64,000 bases of DNA from DASXKD01 sp963762735 (lineage in GTDB: Bacteria; Actinomycetota; Actinomycetes; Streptosporangiales; Streptosporangiaceae), in the NCBI GenBank assembly GCA_963762735.1, contig CAVXMG010000031.1, forward strand, positions 1 to 64,000, read 5' to 3'. The translations under genes were made by a program, and so were the position numbers. Below, in pieces: positions 8,225 to 16,991 of the stretch. The number at the start of each line of letters is the position of its first letter. Positions within the stretch are counted from its first letter, which is position 1. The notes under the pieces are model-generated. The model saw nothing but the letters and a program-made list of their open reading frames with translations, was not told where the DNA came from and ran no database searches.

Positions 8225-8304
8225 CACCGGCTGCCTCGTACGCGGGCAAAGTAAGCGATGCGGTGTACTTGGCAAGGGGGCAGGAAGGCCGGTGGCCCTC
8301 ATCG

Positions 8305-9027
8305 ATGACGTGGGAGGCGCAGGCCGGCATGACGAGGGCGTGGATGCTTGATGAGCTTGCGCACGCCGGTCCGGAGCATCTCGATCGGGCGTTCGTCGCG
8401 GGCTTCGACCGCAAACAGGGATATCCCGATCCCGCCGAGGATCTCGCCGTGCTGCGAGAGCACGGCATCGGCCAGGCCGCCACCCTGGTCGATCTCGGTA
8501 CCGGGACCGGGCGGTTCGCTCTGGCCGCTGCGCCGCTCGTGCGCCGTGTGGTGGCCGTCGATGTCTCGCCCGCGATGCTGGCCTTCCTGCGCGAGCGTGT
8601 CGCCGGGGCCGGGCTGGCAAATGTCGAGTGCGTGCAGGCCGGGTTCCTCAGCTACGAGCACACGGGCGCAGTTGCGGACGCGGTGTACACCCGCAACGCG
8701 CTGCACCAGTTGCCGGACTTCTGGAAGGCTCTCGCACTTGAGCGGATCGCGAGCCTGCTGCGGCCCGGCGGCGTGCTGCGCCTTCGCGATCTGATCTTCG
8801 ACTTTCAGCCCGCCGAGGCCGGGACCGTTCTCGATGACTGGCTCGATGGTGCGGTGGAGGATCCATCCCGCGGCTACACACGCGAGGACTTCGCCGAGCA
8901 CCTCCGCACCGAGTTCAGCACGTTCCGCTGGCTGCTCGAGCCCATGCTCACCGCTGCCGGGTTCACCATCGTGACGGACGACTTCGAGGGCTCGATCTAC
9001 GGCGCCTACACCTGCATCAGAGCCTGA
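8305..9027 (+). CDS. Class I SAM-dependent methyltransferase
   Basis: A ~240-residue methyltransferase. The SAM-binding core is clear: TLVDLGTGTGRFALAAAPLV (motif I), VVAVDVSPAMLAFLRERV (motif II), then DAVYTRNALHQLPDFWKALA and LLRPGGVLRLRDLIFDF. The best start is the ATG at 8305 (MTWEAQAG); ATGs at 8329 and 8344 in the same frame are alternatives. The reading frame stays open far upstream across the lipoprotein gene but has no coding character there. The substrate is unknown. A perfect hairpin terminator follows 26 bp after the stop. Confidence 0.75.
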   Translation: MTWEAQAGMTRAWMLDELAHAGPEHLDRAFVAGFDRKQGYPDPAEDLAVLREHGIGQAATLVDLGTGTGRFALAAAPLVRRVVAVDVSPAMLAFLRERVAGAGLANVECVQAGFLSYEHTGAVADAVYTRNALHQLPDFWKALALERIASLLRPGGVLRLRDLIFDFQPAEAGTVLDDWLDGAVEDPSRGYTREDFAEHLRTEFSTFRWLLEPMLTAAGFTIVTDDFEGSIYGAYTCIRA

Positions 9028-9053
9028 CCGCGTGCGGACCCCGTGCTGGTACG

Positions 9054-9089
9054 CGAAAGGGCCCTTCCCGGCGGGGAAGGGCCCTTTCG
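9054..9089. terminator. Bidirectional hairpin terminator
   Basis: A perfect 16-bp stem, CGAAAGGGCCCTTCCC, with a 4-base loop lies between the convergent methyltransferase (ends 9027) and secreted hydrolase (ends 9119). The symmetry and location indicate a shared transcription terminator. Confidence 0.8.
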
Positions 9090-9118
9090 TATACCCGCGT
9101 TACTCCGGCCCGCTGGGG

Positions 9119-10144
9119 TTACCCCAAGTGCCCGTTTATCGCCTTGCCCATGGCGGCCAAGGCGGTCAACGACTGGGGCTGGCCGGTCACAGCGAACTTG
9201 CAGCCGTTATATCCCACGTCGTCCCAGTACATCACCGCGGCGATGCTCGGGTGAGCCAGCACGTACGCCTTCATCTGGCCGATGAAATGCGCCTGCCAGG
9301 CCGGGACGGCGGAGTAGGCGGCGCTGGCCCACTCAGCGATGAACACCGGCAGCCCTCCGTGGGTGCGCGCGAACGCGAGCACCGGGTCGAACAGCGAGTC
9401 GGGGGTGACCGACGGCTTCGTGGGAGAGGTGGTCCTATGGAGCCGGCAGCCGCCACGGTTGTAGCCGTCCGCGGCGATCACGTTCACGTAGGCAGCGCCC
9501 GGGAAGTAGTCCGAGGCGAAGCCGGCGCGCAGCGACCATTTCGGCCGCTGGCTGGCCGGGAAGTATGCCATGTGCATGAGGATCATCGCCCAGCGCAGCC
9601 GACCGCCGGTGCCGGCGTCGAGATGCGCCTTGGCCGCAAGACCGTGGATGTGTCTCCAGGCGGCCTGGAACTGGGAGGGGGTGCCGAGCACATGGTTCGG
9701 GGGGTTATTCGCCTCGTGCTCGAAGCTGACGTAGACCGCGGGCACGTCATGAGCCACGGCTTCCTGCTCGGCTTCGGTGAGCCAGGCGCGGATCTCCTTG
9801 TCCTGGCGCCCGGCCGCGATGGAGGCGTAGGTGATCCCCCGCGAGTGGGGGACGTCGAGGCTGGCCAGCACCGTGGTGCCGGCCGCCATCACCTTGTCGA
9901 TCTTGGGAATGTTGAACTTCTGGCCGATCATGTAATAGACGCGGACGATGGCCAGATTGCGGCCCAGATGGCTCTGTTCGGCGAGCAAAGGCACCGTGCC
10001 GCCGAAGAGCGCGCCGCCGGTGACCCCGGACGTTGAGGCATCCTGCCGTGGGGGAAGGCGTACTGCGCCTGCTTGGGCGGCGGGCAAGGCGAAAGCTAGG
10101 GAAAGCGCGAGAACTGCTGCAAACCGGAAGTAGCGGGGTTTCAC
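9119..10144 (-). CDS. Secreted GH26-like glycoside hydrolase
   Basis: A 341-residue exported protein. Residues 1-26 are a signal peptide (RYFRFAAVLALSLAFALPAA ending AQA). The mature domain has the order of a GH26-type TIM barrel: IVRVYYMIGQKF, VLASLDVPHSRGITYASIA, the acid/base-like SFEHEANN, RWAMILMHMAYFPA, and the nucleophile-like VFIAEWASAAYS near the C terminus. GH26 enzymes hydrolyse beta-mannans or mixed-linkage glucans, so a secreted beta-glycanase is the best guess. The two Glu residues are inferred by position. It is monocistronic and ends at the shared terminator. Confidence 0.6.
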   Translation of the reverse strand: MKPRYFRFAAVLALSLAFALPAAQAGAVRLPPRQDASTSGVTGGALFGGTVPLLAEQSHLGRNLAIVRVYYMIGQKFNIPKIDKVMAAGTTVLASLDVPHSRGITYASIAAGRQDKEIRAWLTEAEQEAVAHDVPAVYVSFEHEANNPPNHVLGTPSQFQAAWRHIHGLAAKAHLDAGTGGRLRWAMILMHMAYFPASQRPKWSLRAGFASDYFPGAAYVNVIAADGYNRGGCRLHRTTSPTKPSVTPDSLFDPVLAFARTHGGLPVFIAEWASAAYSAVPAWQAHFIGQMKAYVLAHPSIAAVMYWDDVGYNGCKFAVTGQPQSLTALAAMGKAINGHLG

Positions 10145-10968
10145 TGAACCTCCAGGGCTAGGAGTCCTGCCCCGGCACGGAGCATGATCTGCGATGACGC
10201 TCCGTGCTGGCAGCTGCCAGCACAGTCGGCTATGTGCGCCTCCCTCCGTACAACCTGATCGGGCCGCAGCCTACTGCGGTGAAGACCCGCATGCAGGACA
10301 TTCTGAGATATGTCCGTGGTGTCGGCTTTGCTGGGACCAGAAAGTATTGTTACCGATGTATCGGAGCCCATCACAGAATCGCATCAATGCGAACCAAGCG
10401 CGGCAATGCGGCCACAAGGGGTGAAGGGCCGACAAGATAAGCGGCCATAACGGTTAGTGGTGCGTTAGTGGTGGGTTAAGAGCGGGTTAGCGGCGTCCGG
10501 ATTGCCCGGATCCCGGGCCCGTTGCTTGTGTCCGGACGGGCGGCGACCCCGGCCCTGCGTGCCGTCCTCAGCAGCGGTGCCGAGTATCCGGCCAACGGCG
10601 CGGTCTCTCGGTCGGCCGTGCCGGTGCTCGGGTGGAATGCGGTGCGCGTCGTATGCCGTCTTGGCCCGGCGGCCACGCCGTCGAGGATCTGGTCCCGTAG
10701 GTCACCTCTGTCCCGCCTGAGGCAAGCGGCACATAGATATTCATGTGACACACAGGTGCTCCCCAGGCACTTCCATGTCAGAATTCATCAAGTTTTGGCA
10801 GCGTTTGACCTGAACATCGCGGAAGATAGGTTTCCTATATTCTCGATTGGAAAAAACTGATTTGATCCACCTGGGCGGCCGACTCGGTAGCGATCCTGTC
10901 CACGGTCTTGGTCAGGGGCGCGTGAGCAGGCACGCCCGGCACGCCGTCAAAGATCAGGAGGCCCACCA
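10145..10968. other. 824-bp gene-free region
   Basis: No frame here has convincing codon use, a ribosome site or a recognisable domain. The region separates the divergent secreted hydrolase and secreted phosphoesterase and is less GC-rich than its surroundings, especially at 10780-10860. Its only structured element is a set of four 11-bp direct repeats (10453-10490). It could hold upstream regulatory DNA for either neighbour or the remains of a lost gene. Confidence 0.5.
10453..10490 (+). repeat. Four 11-bp-spaced GTTAG direct repeats
   Basis: The pentamer GTTAG (third copy GTTAA) occurs at 10453, 10464, 10475 and 10486, exactly 11 bp apart, with flanking similarity (GGTTAGTGG, CGTTAGTGG, GGTTAAGAG, GGTTAGCGG). 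One-turn spacing of short direct repeats is the hallmark of SARP/OmpR-type activator sites in actinomycetes. No promoter or gene start lies immediately downstream, so the function is inferred only from the spacing. Confidence 0.4.
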
Positions 10969-12379
10969 GTGGCAGCTCACGGCAGATGGTTTTCGGCCCC
11001 GACACGGGTGATCGCGCTCTTGACCGCGACCGTGGCCGGGCTCTTCGGCCTCGCCATGGCCAGTTCGGCGAGCGCGCAGCCGTCACCGATCCAGCACGTT
11101 GTCGTGCTCTACCTGGAAAATCACTCGTTCGACAGCCTGCTCGGTTACTGGTGCGATAACAACCCGGGCCGGTGCCCGGACGGGGGGATGCCTTCTGAGG
11201 TGACCCTGTCCAACGGCACCGTGGTCATCCCGACCGTGAGCCCGGACATCGTGCCGGGGGTGTCGCACAGCGTGGCCTCGCAGCAGGCTGCCATCGATGG
11301 CGGCAAGATGGACGGCTGGCAGAAGGTGCAGGGCTGCCAGGCCAGCAAGAACTACGCCTGCATCAGCGGCTACACGCCCTCGCAGATACCCAACCTGGCG
11401 GCACTCGCGGACCACTTCGCCATCAGCGACCGCACCTTTTCCATGGCAAACAGCCCGTCCTGGGGCGGTCACCTGTACGCGGCAATGGGCCAGTTGGACG
11501 GCTTCGAAGGAAACAACCCCAAGCCCGACAAGGGCGTGGCAGCGGGCCCCGGCTGGGGCTGCGACTCCAACAAGATCACTCAGTGGATCGGCCGGGGCGG
11601 TGCCGTTCAGTGGGTGCCAAGCTGCATTCCCGACTTCTCCCTCGGGCTGCAGAACGGCGGCGCATTCGAGCCCACTCCGGCGAGCTACGCGCCGACCATT
11701 CTGGACCGCCTGGACAGTGCGGGCCTGTCGTGGCGCATCTACGGTGAGCCGAAGGCGGAAACCGGCGGGAAAACGTCCGGGGGCTACATCTGGGACATCT
11801 GCCCGTCGTTCGCGGAATGCCTGGACACCGGGCAGAAGGCGAACAACGTGGCCAGTGCGTCGTTCGTCCACGACGCCCAGACCGGGAACCTGCCGAGCTT
11901 CTCCATCATCACGCCCGGTGGGAAAGACGCTCAGTTCAGCGAGCACAACGGCTTCTCCATCACCTCCGGTGACGACTGGCTCGGCCAGGTGGCGTCTGCG
12001 ATCATGAACGGCCCTGACTGGCGGTCCACCGTGCTGTTCATCACCTGGGACGACTGCGGCTGCTTCTACGACCAGGTGCGGCCAGGGGTCAACCCGGACG
12101 GCACCGCGCAGGGGCCGCGCAGCCCGCATGGTCATCGTGAGCCCCTTCGCCAAGAGTGGCTTCACCGACACCACCTCGACGTCGTTCGCCGGGATTCTCA
12201 GCTTCACGGAGCACAATTTCGGCCTGTCCCCGCTCGGGCCCAACGACGCCCAGGCCTACCCATTCAGTAACGCTTTCAATTTCCGCCAGGCACCGCTGCG
12301 GCCCACTCGGATGATTTACCGTAAGTGGCCGCGCGACGCCTATCACGTCAACCTCGCGGAAGGGCGCGACGACACCTGA
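10969..12379 (+). CDS. Secreted phosphoesterase (phospholipase C/acid phosphatase family), frameshifted
   Basis: An exported alkaline-phosphatase-superfamily phosphoesterase (PF04185 type). The GTG at 10969 follows AGGAGG. After a signal peptide ending SSASA come the family motifs VVVLYLENHSFDSLLGYW (metal and nucleophile region), SGYTPSQIPNLAALADHFAI, MANSPSWGGHLYAAMGQLDG, FSEHNGFSIT and VLFITWDDCGCFYDQV. At about 12115-12127 the frame breaks: GPR is followed by one extra base, after which the next frame continues as MVIVSPFAKSGFTDTT...HVNLAEGRDDT to 12379. The two frames together make a full-length ~470-residue enzyme. The break is a one-base insertion or a sequence error. A 38-bp palindromic terminator follows. 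Confidence 0.75.
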
Positions 12380-13900
12380 CGCGACGCGGGCGTGGCCAGC
12401 GCCGGCGCTGGCCACGCCCGCGGTTTGCTTGGCCTTCCGCACTGCGGGTGATACAGAGGAAAACGGGGATTGCATCCAGGCCGGGAGGACGGGCCAGTCG
12501 CTGGGGAAGCGGACGCTCCACCCGGGACCGGGCGCCCCCCCATTGACGTACCGCAGGCCGGCGCCCGCGTCACCCCGCGGGCTCCGGTGCCGGTCAGGGC
12601 ACGCCGCCACGTCGGCCAGGTGCCGTGGGCCGGGGCCCACGTAAAGCTGCCGCGGCCGGGAGATGCGCTGCTCTGGGTCGAGGATGCCTTCCTCCCACTG
12701 GGCCAGCCAGCCGGGCATCCGGCCGATCGCGAACAGCACGGGGAACATCTCCACAGGGAAGTCCATCGCCTGATAGATGATGCCCGAGTAGAAGTCCACG
12801 TTCGGGTACAACCGATGGCTCACGAAGTACTCGTCGGCCAGCGCGATGCGCTCGAGTTCCAGTGCGATGTCGAGCAGCCGGCCACGGCCGGTGACCTCGA
12901 AGACCTGGTCCGCAATGGTCTTGATGATGGTTGCCCGCGGGTCGAAGTTCTTGTAGACCCGGTGGCCGAACCCCATCAGCCGTATCTCGCCGCGCTTGAC
13001 CCGGTCGATGTAGGCCGGGATGCTGGCCACCGAGCCGATGTCGTTGAGCATCCGCAGCACCTGCTCATTCGCCCCGCCGTGCAGTGGCCCGTACAGCGCC
13101 GCCGTGGCCGCTGCCGCGGCCGAGTACGGGTCGGCCCGGGAGCTGCCGACCACCCGCATCGCACTGGTCGAACAGTTCTGCTCGTGGTCGGCGTGCAGGG
13201 TGAAAAGCACGTCGAGCGCGTGGGCCAGGACCGGATCCGGGCTGTACCGGGGCTCGGTCATCCGCCGCATCATGCTCAGGAAGTTGCCGGCGTAGGACAG
13301 TTCGTCGTCGGGATAGGCATACGGCAGTCCCATCGCGTGCCGGTAGGCGAACGCAGCCAGCGTCGGCATCTTCGCGATCAGCCGGACGATCTGCTCGTGC
13401 CGCCGCTCGTTGTCGGAGATCGCCTTCGCGCCCGGGTAGAAGGTCGACAGGGCCGCGATCGTGCTCACCAGGATGCCCATGGGATGGGCGTCATGGTGGA
13501 ACCCGTCGATGAACTTCTTCACGTTCTCGTGGACGAACGTGTGCTGGGTGATCTCATCCGCCCAGGCGGCGGATTGCTCCTTCTCCGGCAGCTCACCGTG
13601 GATCAGCAGGGAGGCCACGTCGAGGAACGGGACTCGCCCGGCGAGCTCCTCGATCGGGTAGCCCCGGTACCGCAGAATCCCCTTCTCCCCGTCGATGAAG
13701 GTGATCGCGCTCCGGCAGTTGGCCGTGTTCATGAAGCCCGGGTCGTAAGCGAGCAACCCGAAGTCGTCGTCGGAAACCTTGATCTGGCGCAGGTCGATGG
13801 CCCTGATCGCTCCGTCAACGATAGGAAGTTCGTAGGCGCGCCCGGTGCGGCTGTCGGTCACGTGCAGCGCGCCCTGCGGCTGGGAGGTGTTCGTTGCCAT
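12089..13900 (-). CDS. gltA: Citrate synthase, frame reads ~170 residues past the normal end
   Basis: Citrate synthase condenses oxaloacetate and acetyl-CoA to citrate. Family motifs are all present: DPGFMNTANCRSAITFIDG, LRYRGYPIEELA, HHDAHPMGILVSTIAAL, LHADHEQNCSTSAMRVVGSS (catalytic His), LYGPLHGGANEQVLRML, MGFGHRVYKNFDPRA (catalytic His) and NVDFYSGIIYQAM (catalytic Asp). Homology runs to RQLYVGPGPRHL (about position 12640), where type II citrate synthases normally end at ~430 residues. Here the frame stays open for another ~170 residues of atypical composition, through the terminator and antisense to the phosphoesterase. The natural stop was probably lost by an indel or sequence error near 12620. 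Confidence 0.9.
   Translation of the reverse strand: MATNTSQPQGALHVTDSRTGRAYELPIVDGAIRAIDLRQIKVSDDDFGLLAYDPGFMNTANCRSAITFIDGEKGILRYRGYPIEELAGRVPFLDVASLLIHGELPEKEQSAAWADEITQHTFVHENVKKFIDGFHHDAHPMGILVSTIAALSTFYPGAKAISDNERRHEQIVRLIAKMPTLAAFAYRHAMGLPYAYPDDELSYAGNFLSMMRRMTEPRYSPDPVLAHALDVLFTLHADHEQNCSTSAMRVVGSSRADPYSAAAAATAALYGPLHGGANEQVLRMLNDIGSVASIPAYIDRVKRGEIRLMGFGHRVYKNFDPRATIIKTIADQVFEVTGRGRLLDIALELERIALADEYFVSHRLYPNVDFYSGIIYQAMDFPVEMFPVLFAIGRMPGWLAQWEEGILDPEQRISRPRQLYVGPGPRHLADVAACPDRHRSPRGDAGAGLRYVNGGAPGPGWSVRFPSDWPVLPAWMQSPFSSVSPAVRKAKQTAGVASAGAGHARVASGVVAPFREVDVIGVARPLTVNHPSGPQRCLAEIESVTEWVGLGVVGPERGQAEIVLREAENPGERRRGGVGEATLGEGAHDDHAGCAAPARCRPG
12385..12422. terminator. 38-bp perfect palindrome, terminator
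   Basis: Two 19-base arms (CGCGGGCGTGGCCAGCGCC and its complement) meet with no loop, directly after the phosphoesterase stop. It serves the phosphoesterase and probably also the convergent citrate synthase gene, even though the citrate synthase frame as read continues through it. Confidence 0.7.
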
Positions 13901-13948
13901 GCCCCAAGTTCATCACTCCCCGGCTGGCGGGCATGCGGCCGGCCGGGC

Positions 13949-14500
13949 TTATCGGACTCCCATCCGGATTCGGGGCGCGCGGGCCGGGTCCAGCCAGCGC
14001 AGCAGCGGGAGCAGTTCCGCAGGTGGGAGCGTCACGCAGCCGGCCGTCGCGATGCCGATATTCAGGTGCAGGAAGATGGCGCTCCCCAGCCCCGGCGTGC
14101 GGGCGGTGTTGTAGCCGATCACCATGCCGTCGTCATAGGCGGAGACGTCCATCGGCTCCGGGCCGCGCCCCGGGCTGGCGTGCCGGCTGTCCACCCACTC
14201 GTTGTACCTGGGGCTGGCCGGGTCGTCGTCCCAGAAGTCGTACGGGCGTATCTGCCGGTACCGGAAGCGGAAACCCGGATTCGGCCCGGCGCCAAAGAAG
14301 AAAGGAATGCTGAACGATCCCGACGGGGTACGGCCGTCTCCCTCGCGCTTGCCTCCGGGCGGGGCGAACCCGTTCCGGCCGAGCCGTGCCGTCCATGGCC
14401 CGAAAACCCGCTGCCAGCCGTGGCCAGCGCGCCGGTAGGCGGTCAGCACCGCGTAGGTGTCCCCGTACGAGGCAGCGGTCACCGTGATGAGCTGCCGCAC
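13949..14500 (-). CDS. L,D-transpeptidase (YkuD)-like protein; signal peptide out of reach upstream
   Basis: A 183-residue catalytic domain resembling YkuD-type L,D-transpeptidases, which cross-link peptidoglycan. Visible elements are VFGPWTARLGRNGFAPPG, the KREGDGRTPSGSFSI core, RYNEWVDSRHA and the C-terminal catalytic region FLHLNIGIATAGCVTLP (His and Cys). The first usable start is a GTG at 14500. Upstream, in the same frame to about 14700, the translation gives a lipoprotein signal (LALAALLATGCGAG) and a Pro-rich linker but no start codon before a TGA. A start at TTG 14723 (TVRLPRSA) lies in another frame. A frameshift has probably detached the export signal. Confidence 0.65.
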   Translation of the reverse strand: MRQLITVTAASYGDTYAVLTAYRRAGHGWQRVFGPWTARLGRNGFAPPGGKREGDGRTPSGSFSIPFFFGAGPNPGFRFRYRQIRPYDFWDDDPASPRYNEWVDSRHASPGRGPEPMDVSAYDDGMVIGYNTARTPGLGSAIFLHLNIGIATAGCVTLPPAELLPLLRWLDPARAPRIRMGVR

Positions 14501-14847
14501 CGTCGGCCGCGAGGCGTGGCCTTCGGCGGCCGGGGCCTGCCCGGTGCTGACCGCCCGCGGGGCAGGTGAGGGGGCAGGTCTGGCCGCGGAGGAGCCCGGA
14601 TCCCCGGGCCGCCCGGTGGGCGTGCCGGTGCCCGCACCGCAGCCGGTGGCCAGCAGCGCGGCCAGGGCCAGGGACGAGGCCCGGGCCTGCGCACGCGGCG
14701 GACCGGGGAAGCCTCACGGTCAACAGGATGCCGCACGTCCGTCACTGCCCGGGAATCAATCCGGGCAGCTACGGGCTGCTGGCCTGCCTGCGCTTTGGGT
14801 AAGAACGAAGTTACATATGGTGACAGCCAGGGGGGAACGCCGGTGAC

Positions 14848-16911
14848 GTGAGCCAGCCGCGATCCATCATCTTCTACGCGTGGGCCTTGGCCGCGGCCCA
14901 GTCGGCCCTCGTCGCGGGCGTGATCACGTTCGTCCTTGTGGGCGGTGCCCAGCAACGGGCCGACCTCACCGACCTGCACACCAAGGCGCAGGCGGCACAG
15001 CTTGCCGATCTCTCCATGGTGGACGAGTTCCTGGGTGCCCAGCGTGCGGCGCGGGCCTACCAGGCCACCGGGGACCTCCGGCTGCTGGGTGCGTACCGCA
15101 CCGGCGAGGCCCGGTTCGCCGCCTCGCTGGGCCAGGTCAGGCGCTTGGCGGGGACCGGCGTGGCCGGTCTGGTGACCGCGCAGGCCCGCCTCGCGCAGCA
15201 GGCCTTCCAGGCCGATGACCAAGCGCTGGCGGCACCGGTGGGGAGCGCCGGGGCGATCGCGCACTACGCCTATGCCTCGGTCCTTTCCGCGAGGTTCTTC
15301 GCTCGGAATGCCGGGTTGCGGGCGGACCTCGCCCGCAACAGCGATCGGCTCGCGGCCCACGGGGACCAGACCCTGGGCGTCGGCCAGGGCTGGGTCAGCG
15401 CCATCCTGGTGTTCGGTCTCATGCTGCCGGTGATCGGGGTCGCCGTGTTCCTGCGCTGGGTCAGCGGCCCGCTGCACGCCGCCACGGGCATGGTGCGGCG
15501 CAGGGCGCGGGGGGACATGTACGTACGCCTGGTGCCTGGCGGGCCCGCCGATCTGCGGGACCTGGCCCAGTCCATGAACTTCCTGTCAGACGAGACCAAC
15601 CGGATGGAGGAGGCAGAGGCCGACCGGGCCCGGTTGCAGGCGGGCGTGCGCCAGGCCGCGATCCGCATCCGCGAGCACCTGCGCGGCCAGGAGATCCTCA
15701 CCGAAGCGGTCGCCGCGGTCCGCGAGCACCTGCGGGTGGACTGGGTGTATGCCGGGATCGCCAGGGAAGGGCAGCTCCCCCTGGAGGGCATCAACGAGAG
15801 CGCCCGGGCCGCAGACGGTGACGTGGTCGGCTATCTGCCGCCCGACGCTATCGACTGGCTGCGCGGGATCTACCGGAACCGGTCAAGCCACCGGGTCCAG
15901 GACCTGGCCGGGCCGGAGGCGCAGGACATCCCGGTGCAGATCCGCAAGGCGCTGCTCGAACTGGGCGGGGCGTCGCTGATGCTCACCCCGTTCGGCGCGG
16001 GCCCGGAACTGCTCGGTGCCCTCGGCCTGCTGCGCTACGACCTGGCCAGCCCCTGGACCGACGCGGAGGCCGCGGCGGTCGAGTCGCTGGCCCGTGACAT
16101 CGGGCGTGGCCTGGAGCACGCGCGGCTGTACGAGGGGGAGGAGCGCCTGGTCGCCGAGCTGAAGTCGCTCGACGCAGCCAAGACCAGCTTCCTCGCGTCC
16201 GCCTCCCACGACCTGCGCTCCCCGCTCACCAGCATCGTCGGCTACGTCGAGATCCTGGCCGACTCCGGCGAGGCTCCGCTGCTTCCCAGCCAGGCCAGGA
16301 TGCTGGACGCGGTGGACAGGAACGCGCGCCGGCTGATGACCCTGATCGAGAACATGCTCACCACCGCCAAGATCGAGATGGGCGGGTTCACCACCCGGCG
16401 CAGGCCGGTGGACCTGGCCGGCCTGGTCACCGCGGCGGCCGACGTGATCAGGCCCGCGGCCGCCGCGGGCGGCCTCGACCTGGAGGTGAGCTGCCCGCCA
16501 AGCGGCCTGATCGTGGACGGGGACGCCGAGCAGCTCGACCGGGTGCTGGTCAACCTGCTGTCCAACGCGGTGAAGTACACCCCCAAGGGCGGACAGGTCA
16601 GGACGGCCCTGGTCGGCGAAGGCGATTCCGCGGTGCTCACGGTTGCGGACACCGGGATCGGCATACCCGCTCAGGACCAGGCGGCCCTGTTCACCCGCTT
16701 CTTCCGGGCGTCCAACGCGGTCGCCGGGGCGGTGCCAGGGTCTGGCCTGGGCATGTCCATCGCGCGCACGATCGTGGCCAACCACGACGGGGACATCAGC
16801 GTGGCGTCCGCCGAGGGCGCGGGCACGACCGTGACCGTGCGGATCGCGCTGGCAACGCCAGGCGTGCCACCGGCGCGGACGGGCCGTGCCGGTGGCAGCC
16901 TCCCGGCCTGA
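14848..16911 (+). CDS. Membrane sensor histidine kinase
   Basis: A 687-residue sensor kinase starting at GTG 14848 behind AGGGGGGAA. Order: transmembrane helix at ~12-32, an extracytoplasmic helical CHASE3-like domain to ~185, a second helix (WVSAILVFGLMLPVIGVAVF), a HAMP segment, a GAF-like domain (~275-430), then HisKA with phospho-acceptor His454 in SASHDLRSPLTS, and HATPase motifs NLLSNAVKYTPKGG (N box), VADTGIGIPAQ (G1) and GSGLGMSIARTIV (G2). The stimulus is unknown. No response regulator is adjacent, so it is an orphan kinase in this window. It is divergent from the transpeptidase gene. Confidence 0.85.
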   Translation: MSQPRSIIFYAWALAAAQSALVAGVITFVLVGGAQQRADLTDLHTKAQAAQLADLSMVDEFLGAQRAARAYQATGDLRLLGAYRTGEARFAASLGQVRRLAGTGVAGLVTAQARLAQQAFQADDQALAAPVGSAGAIAHYAYASVLSARFFARNAGLRADLARNSDRLAAHGDQTLGVGQGWVSAILVFGLMLPVIGVAVFLRWVSGPLHAATGMVRRRARGDMYVRLVPGGPADLRDLAQSMNFLSDETNRMEEAEADRARLQAGVRQAAIRIREHLRGQEILTEAVAAVREHLRVDWVYAGIAREGQLPLEGINESARAADGDVVGYLPPDAIDWLRGIYRNRSSHRVQDLAGPEAQDIPVQIRKALLELGGASLMLTPFGAGPELLGALGLLRYDLASPWTDAEAAAVESLARDIGRGLEHARLYEGEERLVAELKSLDAAKTSFLASASHDLRSPLTSIVGYVEILADSGEAPLLPSQARMLDAVDRNARRLMTLIENMLTTAKIEMGGFTTRRRPVDLAGLVTAAADVIRPAAAAGGLDLEVSCPPSGLIVDGDAEQLDRVLVNLLSNAVKYTPKGGQVRTALVGEGDSAVLTVADTGIGIPAQDQAALFTRFFRASNAVAGAVPGSGLGMSIARTIVANHDGDISVASAEGAGTTVTVRIALATPGVPPARTGRAGGSLPA

Positions 16912-16991
16912 GCCGGGAACTCCCCGCCCTGATAACGCCCCGCCAGGCGGCACCAGGGCGGGACCCGGGCGACCTTAGAGGCCTTCGTTGA

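Noticed and set aside
12470..14569. A 699-codon plus-strand open frame
   Set aside because: It is antisense to citrate synthase and the transpeptidase, with Arg/Gly/Pro-rich shadow composition, no ribosome site and no domain.
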